A stretch of 12,253 bases of DNA from NCBI GenBank assembly GCA_020058405.1, contig JAGVEE010000074.1:1-12253 (forward strand), written 5' to 3'. Under the pieces are notes generated by a model, which saw only the letters and a program-made list of their open reading frames with translations, did no database searches and had not been told where the DNA came from. Shown here piece after piece: positions 6,705-12,253 of this stretch. The DNA is from Sphingobacteriales bacterium (GTDB lineage: Bacteria > Bacteroidota > Bacteroidia > Sphingobacteriales > Sphingobacteriaceae). Each line of letters starts with the position of its first letter. Positions within the stretch are counted from its first letter, which is position 1. The position numbers and the translations under genes are program-made.

Positions 6705-7541
6705 ATGATGGATTTATATAGCGATACATGTTTTGAATGTAGTAAACTTATTACGAAGCGCTATAGTACTTCATTTAGTTTGGGTATTAAAGCCTTTGAT
6801 AAAAAATACCGAAGTCCAATATATGCAGTGTACGGCTATGTGCGTTATGCCGACGAAATAGTGGATACTTTTCATAACCATGATAAAGTGAAACTCTTCG
6901 ATGCTTTTAAAGCCGATACAATTACTGCCATAGAACAAGGGATAAGTTTGAATCCAGTTCTACATTCATTTCAAGATACCGTAAACCGTTACAACATTCC
7001 GATGCACTTAGTAGAAGCATTTTGGAAAAGTATGGAGATGGACTTAGACATCAATAAATACGAGGAAAATTCTTACAAAGAATATATTTATGGCTCGGCA
7101 GAGGTGGTAGGATTAATGTGTTTAATGATTTTTTGTGATGGGGTAGCATCAGAGTACGACAGATTGAGTCCGTTCGCAAAAAGTTTAGGGGCAGCATTTC
7201 AAAAAATAAATTTCTTAAGAGATATTAAATCTGATTACCAGGAAAGAGGCAGAGTGTATTTTCCGAATGTTGAGTTTACTGAATTTTGTGAGACTCAAAA
7301 AAAGGAAATAGAATTAGATATTAAAAAAGATTTCGATCATGCATACGAAGGCATTAAACAATTACCGGAGGGCGCTCGCTTAGGGGTGTACATTGCATAT
7401 AGATATTACTTAGATTTATTTCGAAAAATAAAAAATCTTCCGGCTTCAGAAATTTCAAAAAAGAGAATTAGAGTAGGAGATACCCGTAAAGCATTATTAT
7501 TTGTTCAAGCAATTTTTAAAAATAAATTTTTGGCCGCATGA
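6705..7541 (+). CDS. crtB: Phytoene synthase
   Basis: Joins two geranylgeranyl diphosphates head to head to make phytoene, the first committed step of carotenoid synthesis. At 278 residues it has typical squalene/phytoene synthase length. Visible are the N-terminal YSTSFSLG (20-27), the first aspartate motif DEIVD (50-54, with YGYVRYA just before), GSAEVVGLM (130-138) and the second aspartate motif in FLRDIKSDYQERGRVYFP (170-187; Asp173 and Asp177). These aspartates bind the Mg-diphosphate. Two ATGs stand in tandem (6705, 6708), either of which could start. It is the first gene of the plus-strand carotenoid operon and overlaps the next gene by 4 bases (ATGA). A squalene synthase-like activity (HpnC/HpnD) is less likely given crtI and a lycopene cyclase beside it. 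Confidence 0.95.
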   Translation: MMDLYSDTCFECSKLITKRYSTSFSLGIKAFDKKYRSPIYAVYGYVRYADEIVDTFHNHDKVKLFDAFKADTITAIEQGISLNPVLHSFQDTVNRYNIPMHLVEAFWKSMEMDLDINKYEENSYKEYIYGSAEVVGLMCLMIFCDGVASEYDRLSPFAKSLGAAFQKINFLRDIKSDYQERGRVYFPNVEFTEFCETQKKEIELDIKKDFDHAYEGIKQLPEGARLGVYIAYRYYLDLFRKIKNLPASEISKKRIRVGDTRKALLFVQAIFKNKFLAA

Positions 7542-8071
7542 TTTTTTTTAGGATTTGTAGCATGTTATTTCTTTTATCAATTTTAACACAAACAAGTACT
7601 GCACACTCTATTGAAGAAGTGAGAAAAAAGTTTCAATTAGCAATAGAAAGTTCGACTCTTACCAATACTTTATCATCAGAATTAAATAAGATAAGCAACC
7701 CTGATGCGGTTTTGCTTGCATACATTGCATCTTTAGAAGCCCTTAAAGCAAAGCACTCTTGGAGCCCTATATCTAAATTACAATACATGGAAGCCCATAA
7801 AAAAGTAATGAACGATGCAGTACGTAAATCGCCCAATAATTTAGAAATAAGATACCTCCGTTTTAATATTCAATACAGTGTACCATCGTACCTAGGTTAT
7901 AGTTCAAATTTAGAGGAGGATAAAAAATTTATTATACAAGCCTTCCTCAATAAAAAATTTGATACTACCAACAAGAAATTAATTCAAGAAGTATATAACC
8001 TGATGGTGCAAACTAAAAGTGTAAGTGCTGAGGAGAAATTAAAAATGGAAAAGGTGCTTCGTAGTTTATAA
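7538..8071 (+). CDS. Unrecognised exported protein in the carotenoid operon
   Basis: A 177-residue protein I do not recognise. It has a Sec signal peptide (1-22, hydrophobic from Met9, likely cleavage after TSTA) and a mostly helical, charged mature part (23-177) with no cysteine and no catalytic motif. The pattern of helix pairs (for example NPDAVLLAYIASLEALKAKH and NLEIRYLRFNIQYS) is loosely TPR-like but too irregular to call. Its start overlaps the crtB stop in ATGA (7538-7541), and its own stop is one base before the cyclase start, so it is a tightly coupled operon member rather than a bystander. A role in carotenoid handling in the periplasm or at the inner-membrane outer face is suggested only by this context. 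The later Met at 7562 would still keep a short signal sequence. Confidence 0.8.
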   Translation: MIFFRICSMLFLLSILTQTSTAHSIEEVRKKFQLAIESSTLTNTLSSELNKISNPDAVLLAYIASLEALKAKHSWSPISKLQYMEAHKKVMNDAVRKSPNNLEIRYLRFNIQYSVPSYLGYSSNLEEDKKFIIQAFLNKKFDTTNKKLIQEVYNLMVQTKSVSAEEKLKMEKVLRSL

Positions 8072-8072
8072 G

Positions 8073-8735
8073 ATGGAAAAATATTACTACCTCTTAATCG
8101 ATTTTTTTACTATTCTATTTCCTTTTCTTTTATCGTTTGATAAAAAAGTTGCCTTTTACAAATCTTGGCCACAAATTTTTAAGGGATTACTTTTCGGCGG
8201 AATTATTTTTTTGATATGGGATCATTTTTTTACCATTAAAAATATTTGGTCATTTAATCCAGCGTACATTACAGGCATTCACATTGCTTCTTTACCAATT
8301 GAGGAAGTTTTATTTTTTATCTTGATACCTTATGCCTGCTTATTTATATGGCATTGCGTAGAAGCCTATTTTCCTAAAACAATTGGTCTTTCTTTCGCCA
8401 AGTATTTCTGGATTTCCATTTTTCTATTTTCTATTTTGGTGATGATGCTGTTTTACGATCGTACGTACACGCTTGTTACTTTTGCATTATTAAGTATTAT
8501 AAGCTTGTATTTTATAATACGTCCAAAAGCTTGGCACAGTTCCTTTATTATTGGGTATTTAATTTCCATTATTCCGTTTTTCATTGTAAACGGATTGCTC
8601 ACTTCTATTCCAATAGTATTATATAATGATATGGAAAATGTCGGCTTTAGATGGGGAACAATTCCCTTTGAAGATTCTTTTTATATGCTGGGATTGTTGA
8701 TGATTAATGCAGCGGTGTCGAGAAGAGGTTTGTAG
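8073..8735 (+). CDS. crtYcd: Lycopene cyclase, fused heterodimeric (CrtYc-CrtYd) type
   Basis: Integral membrane protein of 220 residues with about seven hydrophobic helices. It contains two related halves of the lycopene cyclase domain: SLPIEEVLFF (73-82, PxEE motif) in the first and TIPFEDSFYML (196-206, PxED motif) in the second. In actinobacteria and Myxococcus the halves are separate ~100-residue proteins (CrtYc and CrtYd); here they are one chain, as in archaea and other Bacteroidota. The expected reaction is beta-cyclisation of lycopene to gamma/beta-carotene without net redox change. Last gene of the plus-strand carotenoid operon. No hydroxylase or ketolase gene follows in the window. 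Substrate and ring type are inferred from the family; CrtYe/Yf-like epsilon or C50 activity cannot be excluded. Confidence 0.9.
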   Translation: MEKYYYLLIDFFTILFPFLLSFDKKVAFYKSWPQIFKGLLFGGIIFLIWDHFFTIKNIWSFNPAYITGIHIASLPIEEVLFFILIPYACLFIWHCVEAYFPKTIGLSFAKYFWISIFLFSILVMMLFYDRTYTLVTFALLSIISLYFIIRPKAWHSSFIIGYLISIIPFFIVNGLLTSIPIVLYNDMENVGFRWGTIPFEDSFYMLGLLMINAAVSRRGL

Positions 8736-8775
8736 GGTCACAAAGGTCTCGAAGTACACACGAAGGTACACAATG
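8736..8775. repeat. Degenerate ACAAAGG/CGAAGG repeat after the carotenoid operon
   Basis: A short non-coding run right after the cyclase stop with imperfect internal repetition: CACAAAGG (8740-8747), CTCGAAGTACAC (8748-8759) and CACGAAGGTACAC (8759-8771). It is followed by a T-run and then the CGCAAAG-type inverted repeat, so it probably belongs to the same repeat island. No coding potential seen. Confidence 0.45.
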
Positions 8776-8790
8776 TATTTTTTTTTGCGT

Positions 8791-8870
8791 TTTTTGCGAA
8801 AACTTAGCGCTCTTTGCGTGAACGATTAATGAGTTTCACGCAAAGATGCAAAGGAGCTAAGTAGCAAAGA
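8791..8870. repeat. Imperfect long inverted repeat of a dispersed TCTTTGCGTGAA family
   Basis: TCTTTGCGTGAA (8811-8822) and its exact reverse complement (8835-8846) form a 12-base-pair stem with a 12-base loop. Further out, CTTAGC (8803-8808) matches GCTAAG (8856-8861), and TTTTTGC matches GCAAAGA with one mismatch (ending at 8870). The right arm carries an extra GCAAAGG unit, so the arms are not symmetric. The element lies between the convergent crtYcd and GIY-YIG genes and may act as a transcription end structure. A third copy lies at 10397-10426. Confidence 0.75.
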
Positions 8871-8879
8871 TTGCTTTAA

Positions 8880-9185
8880 TTAATCTTGTAAGTTCGGGAC
8901 CCTAACTAGTTTTGCTAATTTATCAGCTGGAATAAATTCTGGATCAACAAGTTTTAGTAATAACTTCTTACTCTTTTGCTTTTTTATGAATTCTTCGATT
9001 TGTTTTACATCTGCTAAAGTATCTCCACTTTCAAACAAAGCCATCAGTTTCCAATCAGAATATTTACCTGTGTATTTATCAGTTTCATTAGAATTATGCT
9101 GCAATAATCTTTCATGCGGTTGTTCCGAATGTCCAATATAATGGCGTTTTGCAGATTCTGAATATAAAATGTAGATATAAAACAT
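8880..9185 (-). CDS. Small GIY-YIG domain protein
   Basis: A single-domain 101-residue protein of the GIY-YIG nuclease superfamily (UPF0213/YhbQ-like size). Visible are YIYILYS (3-9, in place of GIY), HYIGHS (15-20), Arg26 with HN at 30-31, KYTGKYSDWKLM (37-48) and Glu64/Glu65 in QIEEFIKK, the expected metal-binding glutamate region. It has no extra DNA-binding domain, so it is not a full homing endonuclease. Its start codon lies about 14 bases beyond the stem of the tRNA-Asn terminator on the same strand, with no room for a separate promoter, so expression would rely on read-through. Its stop is about ten bases from the inverted-repeat island. The physiological role of such stand-alone proteins in Bacteroidota is not established. 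Confidence 0.85.
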   Translation of the reverse strand: MFYIYILYSESAKRHYIGHSEQPHERLLQHNSNETDKYTGKYSDWKLMALFESGDTLADVKQIEEFIKKQKSKKLLLKLVDPEFIPADKLAKLVRVPNLQD

Positions 9186-9191
9186 ATGCGT

Positions 9192-9227
9192 AAAATAAAA
9201 AAGCCTCCCCTAATTGGGAAGGCTTTT
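9192..9227 (-). terminator. Rho-independent terminator of tRNA-Asn
   Basis: On the minus strand a 12-base-pair stem (AAAAGCCTTCCC, 9227 to 9216, with GGGGAGGCTTTT, 9210 to 9199; one G-T pair) has a 5-base loop and is followed by a T-rich tail. It begins two bases after the tRNA discriminator base and ends just before the GIY-YIG start codon. Confidence 0.85.
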
Positions 9228-9228
9228 G

Positions 9229-9302
9229 CTCCTGAAGCTGGACTCGAACCAGCGACCCTCTGATTAACAGTCAGATGCTCTAACCAGCTGAGCTATTCAG
9301 GA
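9229..9302 (-). tRNA. tRNA-Asn(GTT)
   Basis: A complete 74-base cloverleaf on the minus strand: acceptor TCCTGAA/TTCAGGA (7 pairs), D arm GCTC-AGCTGGTTA-GAGC, anticodon stem TCTGA/TCAGA with loop CTGTTAA, and T arm GCTGG-TTCGAGT-CCAGC. The anticodon GTT (9268 to 9266) reads Asn codons AAC/AAU. The discriminator is G, and CCA is not encoded (the next bases are CAA), so CCA must be added after transcription. A terminator follows immediately, so this is a single-tRNA unit. Confidence 0.97.
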
Positions 9303-9368
9303 GTGTCTGGTTAATGCTTCCCAACAGTAAAGCGTACTTTTCTTTTGGGACTGCAATATTAGGGGATT

Positions 9369-9397
9369 CAAATTTAAAATGCAATATTTGTAGCAAA
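9369..9397 (-). promoter_or_regulatory. Possible promoter for tRNA-Asn
   Basis: Minus-strand TTTG (9397 to 9394) and TAAATTTG (9376 to 9369) are separated by 17 bases, slightly short for the Bacteroidota form. The -7 element is 67 bases before the tRNA 5' end, implying a processed leader of about 60 bases. Confidence 0.4.
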
Positions 9398-9417
9398 TTA
9401 TTTTAAAATAAATATTC

Positions 9418-10335
9418 ATGAGTTTAGTAGTCATTGGAACTGTGGCATTTGACGCCATAGAAACCCCTTTCGGGAAGACAGATAAAATTGTAGGTGGTGC
9501 TGCAACCTATGCAAGTATAGCTGCATCTTACTTTTACAATAAAACAAAAATCGTTGCGGTAGTAGGCGATGATTTCCCTCAAAAAGATATAGAACACTTC
9601 CACACACGAGGTATATCTACAGATGGTTTGCAAATTAAACAAGGAGAAAAATCATTTTTTTGGTCGGGTAAATACCATAACGACTTGAATAGCAGGGACA
9701 CTTTGGTTACAGAACTTAACGTATTGGCTGACTTTGATCCAATTATTCCGGAATCGTACCAAGATTGCGAATATTTAATGTTAGGCAACCTAACTCCTAA
9801 AGTACAGCAAACCGTTATTGAGCGCATGCACAAGCGTCCGAAACTCATTGTAATGGATACCATGAACTTTTGGATGGACATTGCAATGGACGACCTTAAA
9901 ACGACCATCAGCATGGTGGACGTATTAACAATTAACGATGCAGAAGCTCGTCAGTTATCTGGTGAATATTCATTGGTAAAAGCTGCGAACAAAATATTAA
10001 CCATGGGACCAAAATACCTGATTATTAAAAAAGGTGAACATGGAGCATTGTTATTTTATGAAAACAAAATATTCTCTGCACCGGCATTGCCATTAGAAGA
10101 AGTTTTCGACCCAACTGGGGCAGGTGATACTTTTGCAGGTGGTTTTATTGGCTATATTGCCAAAACAGGTGATATTTCTTACGAAAACATGAAACGTGCT
10201 ATTATTCATGGTTCGGCAATGGCTTCTTTCTGCGTGGAAAAATTTGGTTCAGAAAGGATTAATGATTTGACAGAATCTGAATTAAACGAACGTTTACAAG
10301 CCTTCGTTAACTTATCAGCCTTCGAAATAAAGTAA
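9418..10335 (+). CDS. PfkB-family sugar kinase
   Basis: Cytoplasmic ribokinase-fold ATP-dependent kinase of 305 residues, the usual length. The N-terminal sugar-binding region has KIVGGAATYAS (23-33) and VVGDDFP (48-54); the C-terminal PfkB signature DPTGAGDTFAGGF (231-243) holds the catalytic base Asp237 and the anion hole; TINDAEARQL (171-180) and IIKKGEHGALL (202-212) are also typical. The substrate (sugar or nucleoside) cannot be read from the motifs. ATG 9418 is the only sensible start and there is no Shine-Dalgarno sequence. A partial -7 element (AATATTTG, 9383-9390) lies upstream, overlapping the divergent tRNA promoter region. The gene is monocistronic, closed by a strong terminator. 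Confidence 0.92.
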   Translation: MSLVVIGTVAFDAIETPFGKTDKIVGGAATYASIAASYFYNKTKIVAVVGDDFPQKDIEHFHTRGISTDGLQIKQGEKSFFWSGKYHNDLNSRDTLVTELNVLADFDPIIPESYQDCEYLMLGNLTPKVQQTVIERMHKRPKLIVMDTMNFWMDIAMDDLKTTISMVDVLTINDAEARQLSGEYSLVKAANKILTMGPKYLIIKKGEHGALLFYENKIFSAPALPLEEVFDPTGAGDTFAGGFIGYIAKTGDISYENMKRAIIHGSAMASFCVEKFGSERINDLTESELNERLQAFVNLSAFEIK

Positions 10336-10353
10336 TCTATATTTAAATATTGG

Positions 10354-10383
10354 AAAGCCTTACAGAAATGTAAGGCTTTTTTT
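10354..10383 (+). terminator. Rho-independent terminator of the sugar kinase gene
   Basis: Perfect 11-base-pair stem AAAGCCTTACA (10354-10364) with TGTAAGGCTTT (10369-10379), closed by a GAAA tetraloop and followed by further T residues to 10383. It lies 18 bases after the kinase stop codon. Confidence 0.92.
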
Positions 10384-10396
10384 ATACCTTCTTAAA

Positions 10397-10426
10397 CTCT
10401 TTGCTCCTTTGCTTCTTTGCGTGAAA
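10397..10426 (+). repeat. Third copy of the dispersed TCTTTGCGTGAA repeat
   Basis: Three CTTTGC units in a row end in TCTTTGCGTGAA (10414-10425). The 27 bases at 10399-10425 match the reverse complement of 8835-8861 at 25 of 27 positions. It lies between the kinase terminator and the methyltransferase start, in the only non-coding gap there. Confidence 0.75.
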
Positions 10427-10442
10427 CCTTTAAATTCGCTTT

Positions 10443-11186
10443 ATGAAATCTCTCCTCAATAAACTTATACAATCCCTCGGTTATGTTTTGCTCCACAAGC
10501 AAGAACTTAAATCCACCACTCCTATAAAAGGAATTACCAATTTCGACCATGCCAATGCTCGTAGCAAAGCCGGCATAGGCTTAGATGCTGAACTTCGTGC
10601 GCAAGGAAAAACAAATTGGTTAGAAGTAGGAACCGGTGGCAGAGACGATGATGGATTTATTAAAATTGATATACTTGATTTTCCTGAAGGGCAAGCACCT
10701 GAAAATTATCGCAAACTCGATATTATAAATGCAAGTGATGAGGACATCGCAAAACTTGGAACTTTTGACTTAATTCGGTTACAACATGTGTTCGAACATT
10801 TTACACCAGAAGTTGGATTAAAAGTACTTGTAAACTGCAGTAAACTTTTAAAAACAGATGGCTATATAATATTATCAACACCAGATATTGATATTGTAAT
10901 AGACCATTATAAAAATGGAAGCATTCGTGAACTAAACAATGGATGGGGCAAAGAACGCATCGGCGAAGATGCTCCAGATAGTTTTGTGTTTTCTATTTTT
11001 ACACACAGCGTATTATCCGAACCACACATGTGGTGTTACAATGCAGAAGGGCTCGTGCATCAATTTAACAAAACCGGATTGTATAAAGACATAACGGTGC
11101 TTTCCATGATGCATCCTTTGGCATCTATCCCTTTTACGCATAACCGCCCAGCCGAAGATGTAGTGATTTTGGCAAGAAAAAAATGA
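10443..11186 (+). CDS. SAM-dependent methyltransferase
   Basis: A 247-residue class I methyltransferase-like protein. The SAM-binding loop is WLEVGTGGRDDDGFIKIDI (59-77), followed by YRKLDI (89-94), DLIRLQHVFEHF (109-120) and LLKTDGYIILSTPDID (135-150). This order resembles the 'predicted SAM-dependent methyltransferase' type (COG4627-like), in which the loop leads directly into a G-x-x-x-x-D segment. Members often sit in surface-polysaccharide loci, but no such neighbours are present and the substrate is unknown. No signal peptide or membrane segment. It starts 16 bases after the dispersed repeat, and its stop overlaps the Crp/Fnr-type gene in ATGA, so the two are co-translated. Confidence 0.83.
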   Translation: MKSLLNKLIQSLGYVLLHKQELKSTTPIKGITNFDHANARSKAGIGLDAELRAQGKTNWLEVGTGGRDDDGFIKIDILDFPEGQAPENYRKLDIINASDEDIAKLGTFDLIRLQHVFEHFTPEVGLKVLVNCSKLLKTDGYIILSTPDIDIVIDHYKNGSIRELNNGWGKERIGEDAPDSFVFSIFTHSVLSEPHMWCYNAEGLVHQFNKTGLYKDITVLSMMHPLASIPFTHNRPAEDVVILARKK

Positions 11187-11749
11187 GTGAATTAGAAAAA
11201 TACATCAGTTCTTATTTTGGAGTAATCAATCCAAATGAGCTTGCGCTAGTATCTAATTTATTTAAACCTCAAAAAATTTCACGTAACGAATTTTTATTGC
11301 AAACCAGCGAACAATGTAATTTCCTCAGTTTTATTCAAAAAGGAATTGTAAGAATTTATGTTATTACCGAAGAGGGCAAGGAAGTAACTCAATGGATTTC
11401 TACTCAAGGGTACTTCATCACCGATTTATCAAGTCTTGTATTTAGTACACCTGCTCGTTGGAATATACAAGCATTAGTAGACACAGAAATTTATACTATT
11501 GATAAAAAAGCATATCAAGAAATAGGAAACATTATCCCTCAATGGCATAAGCTCGAAAAATTATTTATTGCAAGATGTTTTACCATTTTAGAAGACCGCA
11601 TCTTCTCTCACCTTTCCATGAGCGCCGAAGAACGTTATCAGTTTTTTTTCGAAAACAATAAAGAACTATTTAACCAAGTGCCCTTGCAATACATAGCCTC
11701 CATGTTGGGCATGAGCGCCGAAACCTTTAGCAGAATCCGTAAGAAATAA
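11183..11749 (+). CDS. Crp/Fnr-type transcriptional regulator
   Basis: A 188-residue regulator with a cyclic-nucleotide-binding-type beta barrel (about 25-115) and a C-terminal helix-turn-helix (165-188, QVPLQYIASMLGMSAETFSR). The protein ends immediately after the recognition helix, as is common in Bacteroidota. Only two cysteines are present (45, 132), not the N-terminal cluster of oxygen-sensing FNR, so Fe-S sensing is unlikely; the effector is unknown. The recognition helix has E180-T-x-S183-R184, the same spacing as E209/S212/R213 of E. coli FNR, which read TTGA half-sites. A matching site, TTGAC-N4-ATCAA, lies 8 bases after its stop codon. It overlaps the methyltransferase gene by 4 bases, and the likely target gene follows on the same strand. 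Confidence 0.9.
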   Translation: MSELEKYISSYFGVINPNELALVSNLFKPQKISRNEFLLQTSEQCNFLSFIQKGIVRIYVITEEGKEVTQWISTQGYFITDLSSLVFSTPARWNIQALVDTEIYTIDKKAYQEIGNIIPQWHKLEKLFIARCFTILEDRIFSHLSMSAEERYQFFFENNKELFNQVPLQYIASMLGMSAETFSRIRKK

Positions 11750-11755
11750 TTTTTT

Positions 11756-11771
11756 CTTGACAAATATCAAG
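11756..11771. promoter_or_regulatory. FNR-like operator upstream of the SRPBCC gene
   Basis: CTTGACAAATATCAAG contains TTGAC-N4-ATCAA (11757-11770), differing from the FNR consensus TTGAT-N4-ATCAA at one base. The centre (11763.5) is about 41 bases before the start expected from the -7 element at 11793-11800, the class II activator position. Binding by the neighbouring Crp/Fnr protein is inference. Confidence 0.6.
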
Positions 11772-11792
11772 AGCGGGGAATTTTGCTCTGCC

Positions 11793-11800
11793 CATCTTTG
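11793..11800 (+). promoter_or_regulatory. Putative -7 element for the SRPBCC gene
   Basis: CATCTTTG matches TAnnTTTG at five of six fixed positions. There is no TTTG at the -33 distance; the FNR-like site occupies that neighbourhood instead, consistent with an activator-dependent promoter. Confidence 0.4.
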
Positions 11801-11819
11801 TATCAACAAACAGATACAA
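11798..11819. repeat. Inverted repeat in the leader of the SRPBCC gene
   Basis: TTGTATC (11798-11804) and GATACAA (11813-11819) are perfect 7-base arms around an 8-base spacer, ending two bases before the ATG at 11822. It could be a second operator or a small mRNA hairpin at the ribosome-binding region. Confidence 0.45.
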
Positions 11820-11821
11820 TT

Positions 11822-12253
11822 ATGAACTATTTAGAAACAAGAATTGAAATTAATGCAAGTCCAGAAAAAGTATGGCAAGTATTAACAGATTTTAAAAATT
11901 ATCCATCATGGAATCCTTTCATTAAATCTTTAGAAGGTGAAATGATAATAGGAAGAAATTTTAACGTTCGCATTGAACCACCCGAAGCACAGGGTATGAG
12001 CTTTAACCCGGTTTTATTAGCCTTCGAACCTAACAATGAATTTAGGTGGAAAGGAAAACTTTTTGTAAAAGGCTTGTTCGATGGCGAACATCAATTTAAA
12101 CTTTTAAAAAAATTGGATGGAAGCACAACTTTTATTCAATCCGAAAAATTCTCTGGAATATTGGTTCCCTTATTCTCTAAAATGATTGATAACAATACAC
12201 GCAAAGGATTTGAATTGATGAATGAGAAAATTAAAGAAATTGCTGAAAAATAA
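11822..12253 (+). CDS. SRPBCC (START-like) domain protein
   Basis: A 143-residue single-domain protein of the SRPBCC / polyketide cyclase-like ligand-binding fold. The family pattern is clear: an N-terminal strand and helix ETRIEINASPEKVWQVLTDF (5-24), YPSWNPFI (27-34), a beta sheet with FRWKGKL (74-80) and GLFDGEHQFKL (84-94), and a long C-terminal helix (about 119-141). Such proteins bind hydrophobic ligands in the central cavity; the ligand here is unknown. I start it at the ATG at 11822, not the in-frame TTG at 11783, because the family alignment begins at this Met and the intervening bases carry the promoter and inverted repeat. Its stop codon is the last codon of the window. Control by the upstream Crp/Fnr protein is likely from the operator in its leader. 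Confidence 0.88.
   Translation: MNYLETRIEINASPEKVWQVLTDFKNYPSWNPFIKSLEGEMIIGRNFNVRIEPPEAQGMSFNPVLLAFEPNNEFRWKGKLFVKGLFDGEHQFKLLKKLDGSTTFIQSEKFSGILVPLFSKMIDNNTRKGFELMNEKIKEIAEK

Noticed and set aside
8736..8870. CRISPR array
   Set aside because: The repeated units are short, degenerate and inverted, without regular spacers or cas genes nearby.
8880..9185. Homing endonuclease or intron-encoded gene
   Set aside because: The protein has only the short GIY-YIG domain, and neither the tRNA nor neighbouring genes are interrupted.
9192..9302. tRNA as an attachment site of an integrated element
   Set aside because: No integrase gene and no repeated tRNA 3' segment are visible in the window.
11783..11821. 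TTG at 11783 as start of the SRPBCC protein
   Set aside because: The extra 13 residues do not fit the family and would place coding sequence over the -7 element and the inverted repeat.

Overview
The window is AT-rich and reads as a chromosomal segment of a member of the Bacteroidota. The evidence is protein style (short Crp/Fnr and ECF proteins, a DUF4097-type exported protein, a fused CrtYcd-type lycopene cyclase), several -7 elements of the Bacteroidota form TAnnTTTG, and almost no Shine-Dalgarno sequences. I cannot name a genus. Genes are tightly packed and no gene-free stretch exceeds 300 bases.

Layout. (1) 1-2136: the 3' part of a dihydrolipoyl dehydrogenase gene (5' end outside the window), followed after one base by murB, which starts with TTG. 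(2) 2154-4351: a three-gene operon of an ECF sigma factor, a membrane-anchored putative anti-sigma factor and an exported DUF4097-like beta-strand protein, preceded by a bipartite element that looks like an ECF-type autoregulated promoter. A bidirectional terminator closes it against the next, convergent genes. (3) 4395-8735: a carotenoid locus. On the minus strand lie crtI (phytoene desaturase) and a second ECF sigma factor. On the plus strand, divergent from crtI, lie crtB (phytoene synthase), an unrecognised exported protein and a two-domain lycopene cyclase, packed with a 4-base overlap and then a 1-base gap. Together CrtB, CrtI and the cyclase would take geranylgeranyl diphosphate to phytoene, lycopene and a cyclised carotene; no crtZ or crtW is in view. 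(4) 8736-10442: a repeat-rich intergenic region, a small GIY-YIG protein, tRNA-Asn(GTT), a PfkB-family sugar kinase and its terminator, then another copy of the same repeat. (5) 10443-12253: a SAM-dependent methyltransferase overlapping a Crp/Fnr-type regulator, then an SRPBCC-fold protein with an FNR-like operator in front of it.

Regulatory reading. The carotenoid locus carries clustered TGTTTAA sites upstream of the sigma-factor promoter, related TTGTTTA repeats near crtB, and a separate inverted repeat in the crtI/crtB divergent promoter region. This suggests dedicated control, possibly loosely analogous to the ECF-controlled, light-induced carotenogenesis of Myxococcus (CarQ). The Crp/Fnr regulator has an FNR-like recognition helix, and a matching site lies 8-21 bases past its stop codon at an activator-like distance from a predicted -7 element.

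Nothing here amounts to a clearly new defence or mobile system. The most under-described items are the exported protein inside the carotenoid operon, the operator cluster beside the carotenoid sigma factor, and the repeat/GIY-YIG/tRNA arrangement.
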